Part shown: piece by piece, positions 1 to 12,540 of the stretch
Layout: every line of letters begins with the position of its first letter
Position numbering within the stretch: the first letter of the stretch is position 1
NCBI RefSeq assembly: GCF_033115175.1
Contig: NC_084850.1
Span: forward strand, 111,769,939-111,833,938
Length of the DNA stretch: 64,000 nucleotides
Reading direction: 5' to 3'
From: Lepus europaeus
Lineage: Eukaryota > Chordata > Mammalia > Lagomorpha > Leporidae
Notes under the pieces: generated by a model
Seen by the model: only the letters and a program-made list of their open reading frames with translations
What the model was told of the DNA's origin: nothing
The model's database searches: none
Made by a program: the position numbers and the translations under genes

Positions 1-349
1 AGGCCAGTCGCCACTCAAAAGCTAATATTCGAGAGATAAGAGTTCATGTAAGGAAATCATCTTTCTTCAACAGGCCAACAATGTGAGGGCATGGTGAACT
101 TTCCTGTCACAAAGACCATCCCTGATTCTCAAGTTAACAGGAGAATTTTTTAAAGGAGAAAAAGGGGAGTTGAGGGAGTTTGGGAGGATAATTGGCTTAG
201 TTGACGATGGGCAGACTCCTATCTTGAAACTGGCTGGGTGGTTTCCTGTTTGACTTTGGGCTTGGCTATTTACTAAAGCTGGTGGTCTTAACTTCTGAAT
301 CTGAGGTTTCACAATTTCAGCCAGCTTTCCTGACGTCAGTCTCTGGAAA

Positions 350-626
350 TTTTTTTTAGAGATTTATTTTATTTACTTGAAAGGCAGAGTGAGAGAGAAA
401 GAGGGAGACAGAGAAAGATCTTTGACCTGCTGATTCACTCCCCTAGATGGCTGCAATGGCCAGGGTTGTGCCAGGCCAAAGCCAGGAGCCTGGAACTCCA
501 TCTGGGACCCCCACATGACTGGCAAGGGCCCAAATATTTGGGTCATCTTTCACTGCTTTCCAAGGCATACTATCATGCCATTGATCCAGGCAATGGCTTA
601 ACCCACTATGCCACAACGCTGGCCCC
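350..626 (-). mobile_element. C-SINE
   Basis: Reversed element from the A-rich tail (agatttattttattt) to the tRNA-like head (ccacaacgctggcccc). The head derives from a tRNA and carries pol III A and B boxes in the family. Confidence 0.85.
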
Positions 627-880
627 AGTCCTTGGAAATCTTAAGCAAGCATAATTTATCTGTTAAGTTAAACATAAGTCTGATTAGTTGCAAAGCTAGT
701 AGTTATCTTTTCTTAAGCAGAAAATGGAATCACTTTAGTGCTGGCTCCAAAAGTACAAACTTTAAGAAACTGACAAATATCATAAACACCAAAAGCCCTG
801 ACATAATGATGCAGCATTTATTTGGATTTGCACATATGTTCCTGGTATGAAAAAAACCATCTGTTTAGATAAGCATTTAG

Positions 881-1220
881 GGGGCTGGCACTGTGGCGTA
901 GTGGAAGAGCCACTGCCTCCAGTGCCAGCATCCCATATGGGTGCTGGTTCGAGTCCCAGCTGCTCCACTTCCGATCCCGCTCTCTGCTGTGGCCTGGGAG
1001 GGCAGTGGAGGATGACCCAAGTCCTTAGGCCCCTGCACTTGCGTGGGAGACCCAGAAGAAGCTCCTGGCTCCTGGCTTCAGATCAGCTCACCTCTGGCCA
1101 TTGCAGCCATCTGGGGAATGAACCAACAGATGAAAGACCTCTCTCTCTCTGCCTCTACCTCTTTGTAACTGCCTTTCAAATAATAAATAAATCAAAAAAA
1201 GCAGACATGGCCTTTGAGTA
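881..1220 (+). mobile_element. C-SINE with extra 3' bases
   Basis: Perfect 16-bp duplication ttagataagcatttag at 865-880 and 1221-1236. About 20 non-SINE bases (1201-1220) lie between the A-rich tail and the right duplication. Confidence 0.93.
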
Positions 1221-1236
1221 TTAGATAAGCATTTAG

Positions 1237-2035
1237 AGAAGAATTTCTTGTGTGTTTTATCACTAATATACATACGAAAGGATTGCCTATCATTGCATCA
1301 AACAATGAAGCTGGACACAGTAGAAAGTGTTAAATATACTGTATTGCTGAAAGTATTTTCAAAACAGACAGATTTTGGTGTGCCTAATTGATGTTTTTCA
1401 CAAGATTGTTGTTAAGGTAAAGTGTCCTCTAGTTCATGGTAATGTCACTTAAAATATATAATAAGGCTGTTTCTTACATCTGGTGGAATCTTAGATTCAC
1501 TAACATCTGACACATTTAACAGGATTGCTTTCCTAAGAGGGCAAGGACAAAAAAGGGAGGTTATTTAGCATGTGATTCTGGTTATCTAGGTGACTTGGAG
1601 TAGGTGGTAACAGTGAAGATGGTGAGAAATCGTCAGAATGTGGATCTATCTTAAAGCTAAGGATACAGGGTATAAAGAAACATGTGAAGGATTACTTCAA
1701 GGCTTTTGCCTTGAATAACTGGAAGAATCACAGTGCCATCAGCTGGGACAGGTGCATGGGACACGGAAGAGATTTTTGGCAGTAAAATCAGAAGCTGACT
1801 TTTAGGCAAGTTATATTTGAATGTTTATTAACAGATGGGAGATAGGCAGAAAATATGGATCCAGGTGGTGGTGGCGGGTGTGTAGATGAGATGGTGCAGT
1901 CTGTGACAAAGTCCTCTTAAGATTCCTAAGGTTTTCTCAATGCAATCAGAAGCAAGACACCAGCTGCAAGTAGGGAAGGGAAGGAGGTGTTAGAGGTTTG
2001 AAGACTGATGCTAAGTAATGAAACAGTCATCCAGG
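1237..2035. other. No gene seen
   Basis: Mostly unique-looking sequence. The 1590-1780 part resembles a common old mammalian repeat (caaggcttttgccttgaataactgg) that I could not name. Confidence 0.3.
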
Positions 2036-2172
2036 AACTTGCTACTCAAGGGCCAGCAGGATATGCATCATCTGGAAACTTGCTGGAAATGCAGGTTCTC
2101 AGGCTGCACAGAAACTGTACTTATCAAGATTCTCAGGTGATTTTCAGCACACTAAAGTTTGAAATGCACTTT
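2036..2172 (+). mobile_element. MER5A-like hAT-Charlie fragment
   Basis: Shows the family pattern: aaacttgctggaaatgcagg, ttctcaggc, then aggtgattttcagcacacta and aagtttga at the end. Old. Confidence 0.65.
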
Positions 2173-2375
2173 AGGGAGAATAAATAGATCAGGGAAGAAT
2201 AGTCTGATGGGACAGCTGCATAAGGGGCCCATTTGAGTTTACAGCATAAATTTAATGAAAGATGTATTAGTTGTGGTCTTTTTTCTTAATCAAATACAAT
2301 AGTAGGGCACAGCTGCACAGTAGACCGAGGGCTGGTTGTGACTAGGGTTCTGGTTATTTTAAGTAATTAATTTTT

Positions 2376-2722
2376 AAGAGATTTATTTATCTATTTGAAA
2401 GGCAGAGTTACACAGAGAGAGGGATAGACAGACAGACAGACAGACACACACACACAGAGAAATTTTCCATCTGCTGGTTCACTCCTCAAATGGCTGAGAT
2501 AGTCGAGGCTGGGCCAGGCTGAAGCTAGGAACCTGGAACTCCATCCTGGTCTCCCACATGGACAGCGGGGGCCAAGTACTTGGGTCACCTTCTGCTGCCT
2601 TCTCAGGCACATTAGCAGGGAGTTGGATCAGAAATGGAGCACCTGAGACTCAAACCAACGCTCATATGAGATGCCAGCATTGCATGGGGTGCCTTAACCC
2701 ACTGTATCACAACGCTAGTCCC
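2376..2722 (-). mobile_element. C-SINE
   Basis: Flanks ttaagtaattaattttt (2359-2375) and ttaagcaatcaatttt (2723-2738). Includes a (gaca)n/(ca)n run at 2427-2456. Confidence 0.88.
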
Positions 2723-2738
2723 TTAAGCAATCAATTTT

Positions 2739-4199
2739 GAATGAGAATGTATCAAGGATGTTGAGGAGATATGTAAATAAATGCATTTATGTATACTGTG
2801 GATGCACAATTACTTTTCTTTTTTTACTGAGGTTGTACATGACACAAAAAATTTAGAGACCTCTTGTTTGCATATTAGCTAAAATATTACTTCCTCTAGA
2901 GATATTTGTTTATAACAGGTTATTCTGAAAGTCAATGTATTTCTAAGATGCAGAGGATTCTTTTTTGATGGTTTAGTCTGAGGAGTTCTGGTCAACTGAA
3001 ATCAAAGAACCTCCTGACATCCTCTGAAATCACATTTAAAATCTAACAGGGTCCTTTATTGAGGCACCATATTGATTTTTGACCCATAATTCTTAAAGAT
3101 TAATCCTGGGGCTAGAAATTTCAAGCATAAAAATTACCAGTATAAAATATTTTTGTTTTCAAATCCCCTGTATGAGGAAATGTTAAGAAATGAGCCCACA
3201 GTGTTTGTGAGTATTCCTATAGTACCTGATGCAACCTTCAAAATGAAATCCAGAGATGTTAGGCTAAGGTCACTGTTGTACTACTTTGACTATTCATTCA
3301 GAAAGTCTGAGCCATAGCACAATGGAAAATGTCTAAATTAATAAGAGCATTTTAAGTATATTTTAAGTATGAGTTAAGCATTTCTTGAGTATACAGAGAA
3401 TCTAAAGATCTTTAGGTTCAACGTCTCATGCGGTCTAGAAATAAACGCTCATTCAGCAATGTGAATACTTCTAGCATTGAAGAATGCATTCCTTCTCAGG
3501 TCAGCTAATTCCATAGTGGGGCCATCCAATTTGTTTTTCACATTGACTCTATATCTATCTCTCTAAAGATGCCATTGTTGGTCCCAAATCTGCCAAATGG
3601 AAGAAATAATCATGATTCATTTAAAATTTTACAAAATCTTATTTTTAAAATGTTGAGACTTCTTACATTATCAGTTTAACATCCTGCACTTTCCATTGTA
3701 TTTTCTTATTTATTTATTCATCTCTGTATTAGAATAAAGACCTTAGAATTACATACATTGGTTCAATTGATATTTGACCATTTCAGAATACTTGGGGAGT
3801 TCAAACTCCATTGATCTGGGCATGACACCACCATTAATTTAGAATAAGATTCCATTAGTTTTCCAACGGCTCAGTTAACACTGTTAATTGTTATTGAGCA
3901 ACAAACCCCCTGAGGATTTTTCACAAAAATTGCTGTCAAGCTGGGTCTCCTCCATCAAGTACTAGTGATCAATCATTTGGACTTTAAAGCAAGGATCGTA
4001 TTTTCCCTTAATAGGTTTCACCTTGTTGTTTTCACCTTCTCATTCTATCCCATCTGGTTCCTTAATAATTCTGATTCCATTTTCTGAGATTTCAGCCACC
4101 TGTTCTGTGCAAAAAAAAGAAAAAAAAAAGTTAACACAGCAAGCCTAGATTGCTATCCTTAGAAAGGCCTGCTTTCAAACTTGACCCTTAGTTGGTGTC
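2739..4199. other. No gene seen
   Basis: AT-rich sequence without long frames or a recognised repeat. Confidence 0.4.
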
Positions 4200-4690
4200 T
4201 GGGAACTTAGATTTAGAGAGGGTTATTAACATTCCTTAATTGATGAGTGTTCGCTGTACCCAGACTGTTTATACAAACAATGTGTTTATGCTGAGCATTT
4301 GCTTTTTTTCATTGAGTCTTGTCAGACAGAGGGTGCCTATTCTACCAACTCTTCAACTACATACATATCAAATGGCTTTCCTGGGGCAGAAACATTGCAT
4401 ACATGTTGCTGCATTGTTGTTGCTGGGGGAAAAGGATGCTCTATGTGACCCATCATGGGAAGGAGAGAACATGAGGAGGTCTGCACATGCATTCCTCCTA
4501 ACTCTGTGTGTTTTTATCTTATGATTTGGCTATGTACCCTCACTACATGGCTGTAATAAATCTTGGTTCTGAGTACAACTGCATTCTGACTCCCAAGAGT
4601 CTTTTTGGCTGAATCATTTAGTGAATCTCTGAAAGTTGGCACAGTATTGAGCACCCTAGACAGAACCTCCTGACTGGAACTACCTGCTGA
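4200..4690 (+). mobile_element. ERVL-type LTR (fossil), probable
   Basis: The sequence around ctgtaataaatcttggttctgagtacaa and the following gaatcatttagtgaatctctg match the 3' layout of ERVL-type LTRs. Old and diverged; edges approximate. Confidence 0.5.
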
Positions 4691-5689
4691 TCTAAATTGC
4701 CTAACCTCAACTATCGAGCAAGGGTGGCAGCTGAAGGATGACTGTGACAGTCCGCACATTGTAAGCTGAAGACTTTGTCTTCCCTTGGGTCATGTGACTA
4801 ATAATGACTTCAAATGTCCAACGATAATTTCCACAAACCATTAAAGCAGTGTTTCACAAATCTGTTCTGAGGGCCCTCATCTCCCAGACTCTCCTTGAAA
4901 CAAAGGGCCCCAAGTCAAGTATCATGGAGAACTCCCAACACAGAAAGCTCCCCTTAGACATTTTCAGCATCCCCACAGCAGGGTCCGTAACTGACATACC
5001 TCCTGAGCAAAGGAAATATAGCCTCTCTTTTCTTTATATGGATTGTTTCAAATATATAAAACAATGTAGAGAATAATATAAAGATCATTCATCTCTCACC
5101 CAGCTATATTCAATGTTAACATTTTGCCATACTTGCTCCAGTTCACTTTATTTTTTTAAAGGAATTAATATTTGTGGGATGAATCTTTTTTTGTATGCCT
5201 CCTAAATGACATAATCCAAACCCCTTCTTCTCAAGAGATAACTGAAACCTTTGGGTGTATGTAGGTTATGTTTTTTGTTCATATTTTCGCATTTTTATCA
5301 TCCATGTGTGGAGAGTTGTTTTGGTTATGTTTAATCTTTATAGATATGTTATTGTTGTGTTATAATGTGGGAATTTTCTGTACTTTGTCTTTTTGGGAGT
5401 ATAACATTTTTACATGTAGACCATGTAGCCTTGACATATTTTTTCACTGATCTATACCATGTAATGTTATAACTATACTAATAACTTATTTAAATGCCTA
5501 TTCCCAAGATAACTCTATACAAACATAATATTAACTTATTTAAAGTGCCTATTCCCAAGCTAACCTTATATGTAATAAATCAAAATCTCTGGCGTTTGAG
5601 GCTAGTCATCATTATTTTTTAAGTCTCCCGAGGTGATTCCAGTGTGCTGCGGAGTTGAATAACAGTGTCCAAACCTAGAATTTTCAGTT
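4691..5689. other. No gene seen
   Basis: 5040-5150 looks like an old L1 or L2 remnant (cattcatctctcacccagct, ttcaatgttaacattttgcc). A short segment is repeated at 5480-5515 and 5528-5565 (acttatttaa..tgcctattcccaag). Confidence 0.35.
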
Positions 5690-6960
5690 TATTGAGAATT
5701 GCTGTATCTATCTATATTCATGAGGTACTGGTCTGTAATTTTTTTCCCTGTGGGATAATGTTTGCCTCAGAAAACAAGCTTGGAAGTGTTCCTTTCTCTT
5801 CAATGTTTTTAAGCAGAGTTCGAATATTGTCATTAATTCTTTAAATGTTTATTTTTTAAAAAAGATTTATTTATTTGAAAATCAGAGAAAGAGAGAGAGA
5901 GAGATCTTCCATCTGCTGGTTCACTCCCTAGATGGCCACAATAGCAGCCAAGAGCTTCATCTGGGTCTCCCATGTGGGTGGCAGGGGCCCAAGCACTTGG
6001 GCCATCTTCTGCTTTTCCCAGGACTTAGTTGGGACCTGGATCAGAAGTGGAGCAGCCAGAACTTGAACCAGTTCACATATCCTATAATGTGTCATAATTA
6101 AGTTATTTTATACTTAATCTCTTTGGGATTATTTGAACTTAATGGATTTGCATGCTTATTTCTGTCTATAGATTTGGAAAGTTTTCTGTCCTCATTTCTT
6201 TAAATGAAGTCTCTGCCTCTTCTTGTTCTCTGCTCCTTCTGAAAGTTCCATAATGCATAGGTTGATTCACGTGATGGTGTTCCATATTTCCCATAAACTT
6301 TCTGCACTTCTCTCATTCTTTTTTTCGCTTTGATACTTCGGGCAATCTCAAATGAGAGCTTACTCTCTTTGAGCTCATTGATTCTTCTCCTGCTTGATCA
6401 AGTCCAGTATTGAATCCTTGTATGGAATTTTGCAATATAGCTATTACATTCTTTAGTTCCAGATTTCCTGTTTGGTTCTTTTTTATGTATTCTCTTATTG
6501 CTCACTGAGCTTAAGATGATTATTTTGAATTCTTGTCAAGCAGTTCATAATCCTCCAGTTCTTTAGAGTTGGTTGGAGATTTATTTTGTTTCTATGGTGG
6601 TGACATATTTCTCTGATTATTCATGATCCTTCTGGTCATGCATTGGTCTGTGCATTTTAAAAGGTGGGGATGTTTTCTAGTGTTTACAGGCTGGCTCGGA
6701 AGGCAAAGTTCTTCATCAGTCAGCCAGTTAAGTGATACTTAGTAGATTTTCCAGCTGGATTCACAGATGGATTTGCTGTTGGAATCTTTAGATACTGGCT
6801 TGGTATCTGGATCTGTAGAAATAAGAAAAGATGCATTGAAGAAGTTGGTGCCTTGACTCCACTGGGGCCAGCCTGGTGCCTGAGTTCATGGGACTGGGAC
6901 TGAATCCTGGGTCTAGGGGAGCTAGCCTGGCACCAGGGTACACTAGGGTGGGAGCTGTCT
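5690..6960 (-). mobile_element. Old L1M fragment with ORF2, ORF1 and 5' region
   Basis: 5690-5850 matches reversed L1 ORF2 (gaggtactggtctgtaat, gcttggaagtgttcct). About 6090-6680 resembles reversed ORF1 and the region upstream. 6840-6960 contains the cctggtgcctgagt / agcctggcaccagg repeats typical of the 5' end of old mammalian L1. A C-SINE splits it. Confidence 0.6.
5853..6083 (-). mobile_element. C-SINE, incomplete
   Basis: A-rich tail to the body; the tRNA-like head is missing. Inserted in the old L1. Confidence 0.8.
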
Positions 6961-7324
6961 GCCCCTTGGTGTAGGAAATATTAAGGTTCATCACTGTAGA
7001 CAATTTGAACACAATAAAGCAGAATAAAAATGATATTTTTATTATCAGTATGTACAACAAAACAGTGGAAGTAATAAATCTTCCTATGGTGGTAGACACT
7101 CCCACTGCTAGGCTGGCCTGAGGTTTAATACTGCCTTTTTATCCAAAATAATTTAAGGATATTCTGTAAGATTTGGATAGTAAATTGAGCTCACTTTAAA
7201 GCTTAGAAATAAGATCCATATTAATTTATTAATATTGACTGAGCATCAAATATTTTGGTAACTATCAATGGTTTTATCTATTTTTTAAAAATTAGTGTTC
7301 AAGATTTTTATTTGAAAATATCAC
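6961..7324. other. No gene seen
   Basis: AT-rich, no feature recognised. Confidence 0.4.
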
Positions 7325-7512
7325 AAAGTTCATAGTCAGACATTTGTGTCCATAAAGTTTCATTGAACACAAACACACCCATTTTTTTATGTATCATCAT
7401 CTGAGGCTACTACAGATAAGTTTATTAATTGTTACAGAGACCATATGCCCTGTAAAACCTGAAATACTTACTACCTGAACCTTTACAGAAAAAAATTTCC
7501 AAACTTTATTCC
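7325..7512 (-). mobile_element. hAT-Charlie-type fragment
   Basis: The end tttacagaaaaaaatttccaaac with upstream cagagaccatatgcc and aaatacttactacctga follows the old CAGGGGTCGGCAAACT-type element in reverse. The outer terminal repeats are eroded. Confidence 0.55.
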
Positions 7513-7585
7513 ACAATGTTTTTCTTCATTATAAATATTCATATGTAGTATAAATTTTAAGGTAAAAACATTTATTTAGACCTTT

Positions 7586-7903
7586 ATTTTTTTTTTAAAT
7601 TTATTTGACATAGTTATAGACAGTGAGAGAGACAGAGAGAAAGGTCTTCCTTCCGTTGATTCACTCCCCAAATGGCTGCTATGGCTGGCGCTGTGCCGAT
7701 CCGAAGCCAGGAGCCAGGTGTTTCTTCCTGGTCTCCCATGCGGGTGCAGGGGCCCAGGCACTTGGGCCATCCTCCACTTCCCTCCCAGGCCACAGCAGAG
7801 AGCTGGACTGGAAGAGGGGCAACCGGGGCTAGAACCCGGTGCCCATGTGGGATGCTGGCGCCGCAGGCGGAGGATTAACCAAGTGAGCCAGAGTGCTGGT
7901 CCC
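7586..7903 (-). mobile_element. C-SINE
   Basis: Perfect 14-bp duplication ttatttagaccttt at 7572-7585 and 7904-7917. Confidence 0.92.
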
Positions 7904-7917
7904 TTATTTAGACCTTT

Positions 7918-8339
7918 GACACTCTGATTTTTTTTTCTGTGTATTAATTCTATGGGCCAAAGACTTCTTGAGGCATACCATTATGTCACTGATTATTGCA
8001 GTATCTCCCCATGTGATGATTTGGTAAGTGACAATTTCATTTCTTTACATGAAGTAAAGCAGGCTAAATAAGATAAAGACAAGTAGTTTTCATTCTCATT
8101 GAAACAAATTAATAAAATTAAAGGACCTACAAAAGTGGCTTGGCCAAGAGACATACTTTATTTGTTCTTCACATTTTTTTATAATATTTTGATTTGAATA
8201 TCTTTATATTGAGGCACGTACTTGCTACTTTGCCATACTCTTCACCACTCCTTATAAAATTACTGACCAACTTTATACAATGAAATTACCTTTTTGGCTC
8301 ACGTGAACCTTTGAGTTTGTAATCATTGAACTAAAAGCA
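7918..8339. other. No gene seen
   Basis: AT-rich. Probably includes decayed L1 3' flank near 8150-8340. Confidence 0.35.
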
Positions 8340-10345
8340 AAGTGTTTTCTTTTTTAAAATTCCCTCCCTCTCCCTTTTCCCTCTCACTCTCCTTCCTTCT
8401 CCCTTTCTTCCTTTTTTTTTGTTTTTGAGATAATATATTTTAAAATTAAATTACAGTAAAAAGGCTTAATACTTCACCAAATAAGAAGTTTAACAAGTAA
8501 AAAGCAAAAATACCCTAGTTTAGTGGGAATATATAATGGCTATAAACAATAATGAAAGGAAAAAATGACCATTTCACCCATATACAGTAAATTTTAAAGT
8601 AATCATAGATCATTAAAACTATAGTAGTATAACATTTTAGCCATTGGTTTCATGAATGTATAAAACAAGGTTTTACAAAACCATATTTGCAGCAATACTG
8701 ATACACATAGACATTTCTTTCTTTTTCTCTTTCCACTGTTTTTGTTTGTTTTTTAAATTTTAGCTCCCACATATAGGGAAAAACATGCAGTATTTGTCTT
8801 TCTAGGTCTGGCTTATTTCACTCAATATGATGTCCTCCAGTTGTGTCCATTTTGCTGCAAATGGTAGAATTTCATTCTTTTTATTATAGCTGAATAATAG
8901 TCTATTGTGTATTTATAGCACATTTTCTTTATCCATTCATCTGATGAAGGACATCTTGGTTGGTTCCAAATTTTGGCTATTGTGAACAGTGTTGCTATGA
9001 ACACGATGGTGCAGGTATCTCTTTGATTCATTGTGCTCAAGTCTTTTGGGTATATACTCAGTAGTAGGATTGCCGGGTCATATGGCAAGTCTATTTTTAG
9101 TATTTTAAGAAATCTCCACACTGTTTTCCACCGTGTCTCCACATATTTACATTCCCTCCAACAGTGTTTAAGTGTTCCCCTTTGTCCACATCCTTGCCAG
9201 CATTTGTCACTCTCTGTGTTTTGGATTTTAGCCATTCTGACAGAGGTGAGGTGATATCTCATCATGGTTTTCATTTGCATTTCCCTGATGGCTAGTGATG
9301 TTGAGCATTTTTTCATATATTTGTTGGCCATTTGCATTTCTTCTTTTGAGAACTGTCTATTGAAGTCCTTTGCCCATTTCTCAACTGGATTGGCTGTTTT
9401 TTTGTTATTGGATTTTAAGGTGGGTGATATATTTGGGATATTAATCCTTTCTCAGATAGGTGGTTTGCAAATACTTTTTCCCATTGTGTTGGATGTCTCT
9501 TCACTCTATTGATCCTTTTCTTTGATGTGCAAAAGCTTCTGAGTTTGATGTAGTCCCATTTGTTTAGCTGCTTTTGTTGCCTGTGCTTCAGGGGTCCTAT
9601 CCAGGAAGTCATCCTCTACACCAACGTCTTGGAGTGTTTCCTCAACATTTTCTCCCAGTAACTTCATAAGAACAGGTTTTGAATTTAGGTCTTTGATTGA
9701 CGGATGAGTTGATTTTTGTGTATGGTGAGAGATATGGATATAATTTCATTATTCCACATATATACATACAGTTTTGCCAGCACCATTTGTTGAAGAGATT
9801 ATCTTTACTCCATTGTATGGTCTGAGCACTTTTCTCAAAAATCAGTTGGCTGTATGTACGTGGATTAATTTCTGAACTCTCTATTCTGTTCCATTGACTT
9901 ATGTATTGATTTTTCTGCCAGTACCAAGCTGTTTTAATTACTATATCTTTGTAGTATGCCTTGAAGTCAGGTATTGTGATGCCTCCAGCTTGGTTTGTCT
10001 TCCTCAGAATCACATTGGATATTTGGGTTCTTTTGTGATTACATATGAATTTTAGGATTTTTTTTCTAAGTCTATAAAGAATGTCATTGATATTTTGATA
10101 GAGATTGGAATGCTTTAGGTAGTACAGATATTTTGATGATAGATTCTTCCACTCCATGACCAAGGAATATTTTTTTCCATTTTTTTTTGTGTCCTTGATG
10201 ATTTTTTTCCATCAATGTTTAATATTTTTCATTGTAGAAATCATTCACTTCTTTGGTAAATATATTCCTAAATATTTGCTTTTTGTGGCTATTGTGAATG
10301 GTATCTCTTTCTTATCTTTTTGTGAGTTCATCATTAGCATACAAA
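8340..10345 (-). mobile_element. L1 fragment: ORF2 3' half and 3' UTR
   Basis: Three minus-strand frames cover one ORF2 C-terminal half: 10163-9642 ([19 protein letters not shown]), 9612-9415, and 9337-8822 ([18 protein letters not shown], then [15 protein letters not shown]). At least two frameshifts separate them. A polypyrimidine run at 8361-8420 is the reversed 3' UTR purine tract. Older than the 41.7-kb copy. Confidence 0.85.
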
Positions 10346-10351
10346 TTACTG

Positions 10352-10470
10352 CCATCTGGAGAGTGAACAAGCCGATGGAAGACCTTTATCTCTGTCTCTC
10401 CCTCTCTCTGTAACTACCACTCAAATAAATAAATAAAATATTTTAAAAAGTGCAGTTTTATTAAAAAAAA
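10352..10470 (+). mobile_element. C-SINE 3' part
   Basis: Only the last third (catctggagagtgaacaagc to the A-rich tail). It abuts the truncated L1. Confidence 0.8.
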
Positions 10471-10492
10471 ACTTAGCACAAAACACAGATGG

Positions 10493-10705
10493 GGCTGGCG
10501 CTGAGGTGTAGCAGATTAAGCTGTTTCCTGCAGTGCCGGCATCCCATATGGGTACTAGTTTGAGTCCTGGCTGTTCCACTTCCAATTCAGCTCTCTAATG
10601 CACTTGGAAAGCAGCAGAAGATGGCCCAAGTCCTTGAACCATTGCACTCATGTGGGAGACCTGGATGAAGCTCCTGGCTTCTCACTTCAGCCTGGCCATT
10701 GCAAG
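10493..10705 (+). mobile_element. C-SINE, 3' end missing
   Basis: Head ggggctggcgctgaggtgta through to cctggccattgcaag, then unrelated sequence. Confidence 0.82.
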
Positions 10706-11489
10706 ATTGAAAATGTAGACTTTTTTTCTTTCATAAATCTGAAGTAGTAAAAATCAAGTCCATTCACTGAACTGAATATTAGGAGATAATGTCCCTGTGT
10801 GAAGGTGTTCAGTGTTTGGCACCCAGGCCAACATTTCTCAGGCAAGGATTCTACACTGCCAGGCAGAGGTAGTATCAGAACCATGATTGGGTCTACTCAG
10901 AAAGAAATTTCTAGGACTTACATTCTTTGGGCTTGATTCATTTCTGTCTATGAGGCAGTAATGTTATATTTATTAAGGATATATGGTTACAGGTTTTTTT
11001 TAGGAGCACATAAAATTCTTATTGTAGGAATTAGCTCAAGTAACTAAAGAAGCCCTCAATTATGAGTTCCATGAGCATCTTAACTGTCCATTTGAACACC
11101 ATTCATGGGATCATTCACTTAGAGGTGGCACAGTTTATATATGCTTCTAGTTTAAACTCACTGCTCAGAGAGGAGACCAACAGAATAAGGAAACCTCAAC
11201 ATTTAGACAACTTATGATTACCACAGAATTATTCCTGTGACCTCTGCAGTACTAGAAAACTTTTTCTTTGTTGTTATCAGGGTCACAATGTGTGAAGGTT
11301 TTCATTTATAGAGTAACTAAGTAACTACTTGGACTAGAATTCTACAAGGCTAAGAAGAAATAGTTTAGTTAACTTGCAACCCTGTACAATCATCAGATTT
11401 TTCATAATCTGCAAAAGGTTGAAAGATAATATCTCAATGCCAATGCAGACACTGTAGCACAAAGAAGTTTTGATATTCATTTATTTTTA
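10706..11489. other. No gene seen
   Basis: Unique-looking sequence with only short frames. Confidence 0.4.
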
Positions 11490-12036
11490 AATATTTATTT
11501 ATTTTATTTGAAAGGCAAAGTTACACAGAGAGAGATGCAGGGAAGGAGAAAGGGAGGGAGGCAGGGAGGGAAGGAGGAAGGGAGGGAGACAGGGAGGCAG
11601 GGAGGGAAGGAGGAAGGGAGGGAGACAGGGAGGGAAGGAGGAAGGGAGGGAGACAAGGAGGCAGGGAGGCACGGAGGAAAAGAGGAAGGGAGGGAGGTAG
11701 GGAGGCAGGGAAAAAGAAGGAGAGAGAGAGAGAGAGAGAGACAGAGAGAGACAGAGACAGAGAGATTGATTTTCCATCCACTGATTTACTCCCCAAATGG
11801 ACACAATGCACAATGGCTGGGGCTGGGCCAGGCCAAAGTCAGGAGCATGGAATTCCATTCAGGTCTCCTACATGGGTGGCAGGGGCCCAATTACTTGGAA
11901 CATCATTCACTGCCTTCCCAGGCACATAAGCAGAGAGCTGGATTGAAAGTGGAACAGCTGGGCCTCAAACTGGCTCCCACATGGGATACTGGCATCACAG
12001 ACTGCAGCTTAACCTGCTGCACTACAATTCCAGCCC
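11490..12036 (-). mobile_element. C-SINE expanded by a purine microsatellite
   Basis: SINE sequence on both sides of a 230-bp purine run (11536-11765; ggga, ggaa, gggagaca and ga units) located at the usual GA-rich stretch of the element. Confidence 0.85.
11536..11765. repeat. Polypurine microsatellite, G-rich plus strand
   Basis: Irregular (GGGA/GGAA/GACA)n followed by (GA)n. Pyrimidine on the other strand, so triplex or slipped structures are possible. Confidence 0.92.
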
Positions 12037-12356
12037 CACCACTGCTACTTTTAAAATTTTTATTTATTTATTTATTTGAGAGGCAGTGAGAGAGAGAGAG
12101 CAAGAGCTCCCATCCATTGATAAATTCTCCAAAACCTGGTAGGAGCCAAGGCTGGGCCAAGCTAAAGCCAGCAGTTGAGAATTCAATCCAGGTCTCCCAC
12201 ATGAGTGGCAGGGACACAATTATTTGAGTCATTACCACTACCTCCCAGATTCTGTATTAGCAGGAATGTGGAGTCAGGAGCCAGACCTATGAATTGAGTC
12301 CAGCCACTCTGATGTGGGACATGGGTGTATTTTTTTTTTAAGATTTACTTATTAGA

Positions 12357-12540
12357 TCTTATTGGAAAATGGGACTAGGAATGGGAGAAGGAGGAGGAGG
12401 AGGGGTGGAAGAGTAGGTGGGAGGGTGGGTATGGTGGGAAGAATCACTAGGTTCCTAAAGTTGTACTTATGAAATGCATGAAGTCTGTATTCCTTAATAA
12501 AAGGTTTCTTTGGGGGGAAAATAAATTTTAAAAAGATTTA
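12357..12540 (+). mobile_element. L1 3' tail fragment
   Basis: Purine-rich tract, then gggaagaatcactaggttcc, aaatgcatgaagtctgtatt and aataaaaggtttctttgggg. Matches the tail at 32230-32325. Confidence 0.75.

Noticed and set aside
876-960. tRNA gene calls at C-SINE heads
   Set aside because: The A and B box-like motifs belong to the tRNA-derived SINE head; no full cloverleaf is present.
2427-2456. Short regular repeats as a CRISPR array
   Set aside because: Simple tetranucleotide and dinucleotide runs in a SINE of a mammalian genome; no spacer structure.
4240-4524. 94-codon frame
   Set aside because: Lies in a probable ERVL-type LTR and shows no domain.
11508-12089. 193-codon frame rich in Gly, Arg, Glu and Lys
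   Set aside because: It is the translation of a purine microsatellite in a SINE.
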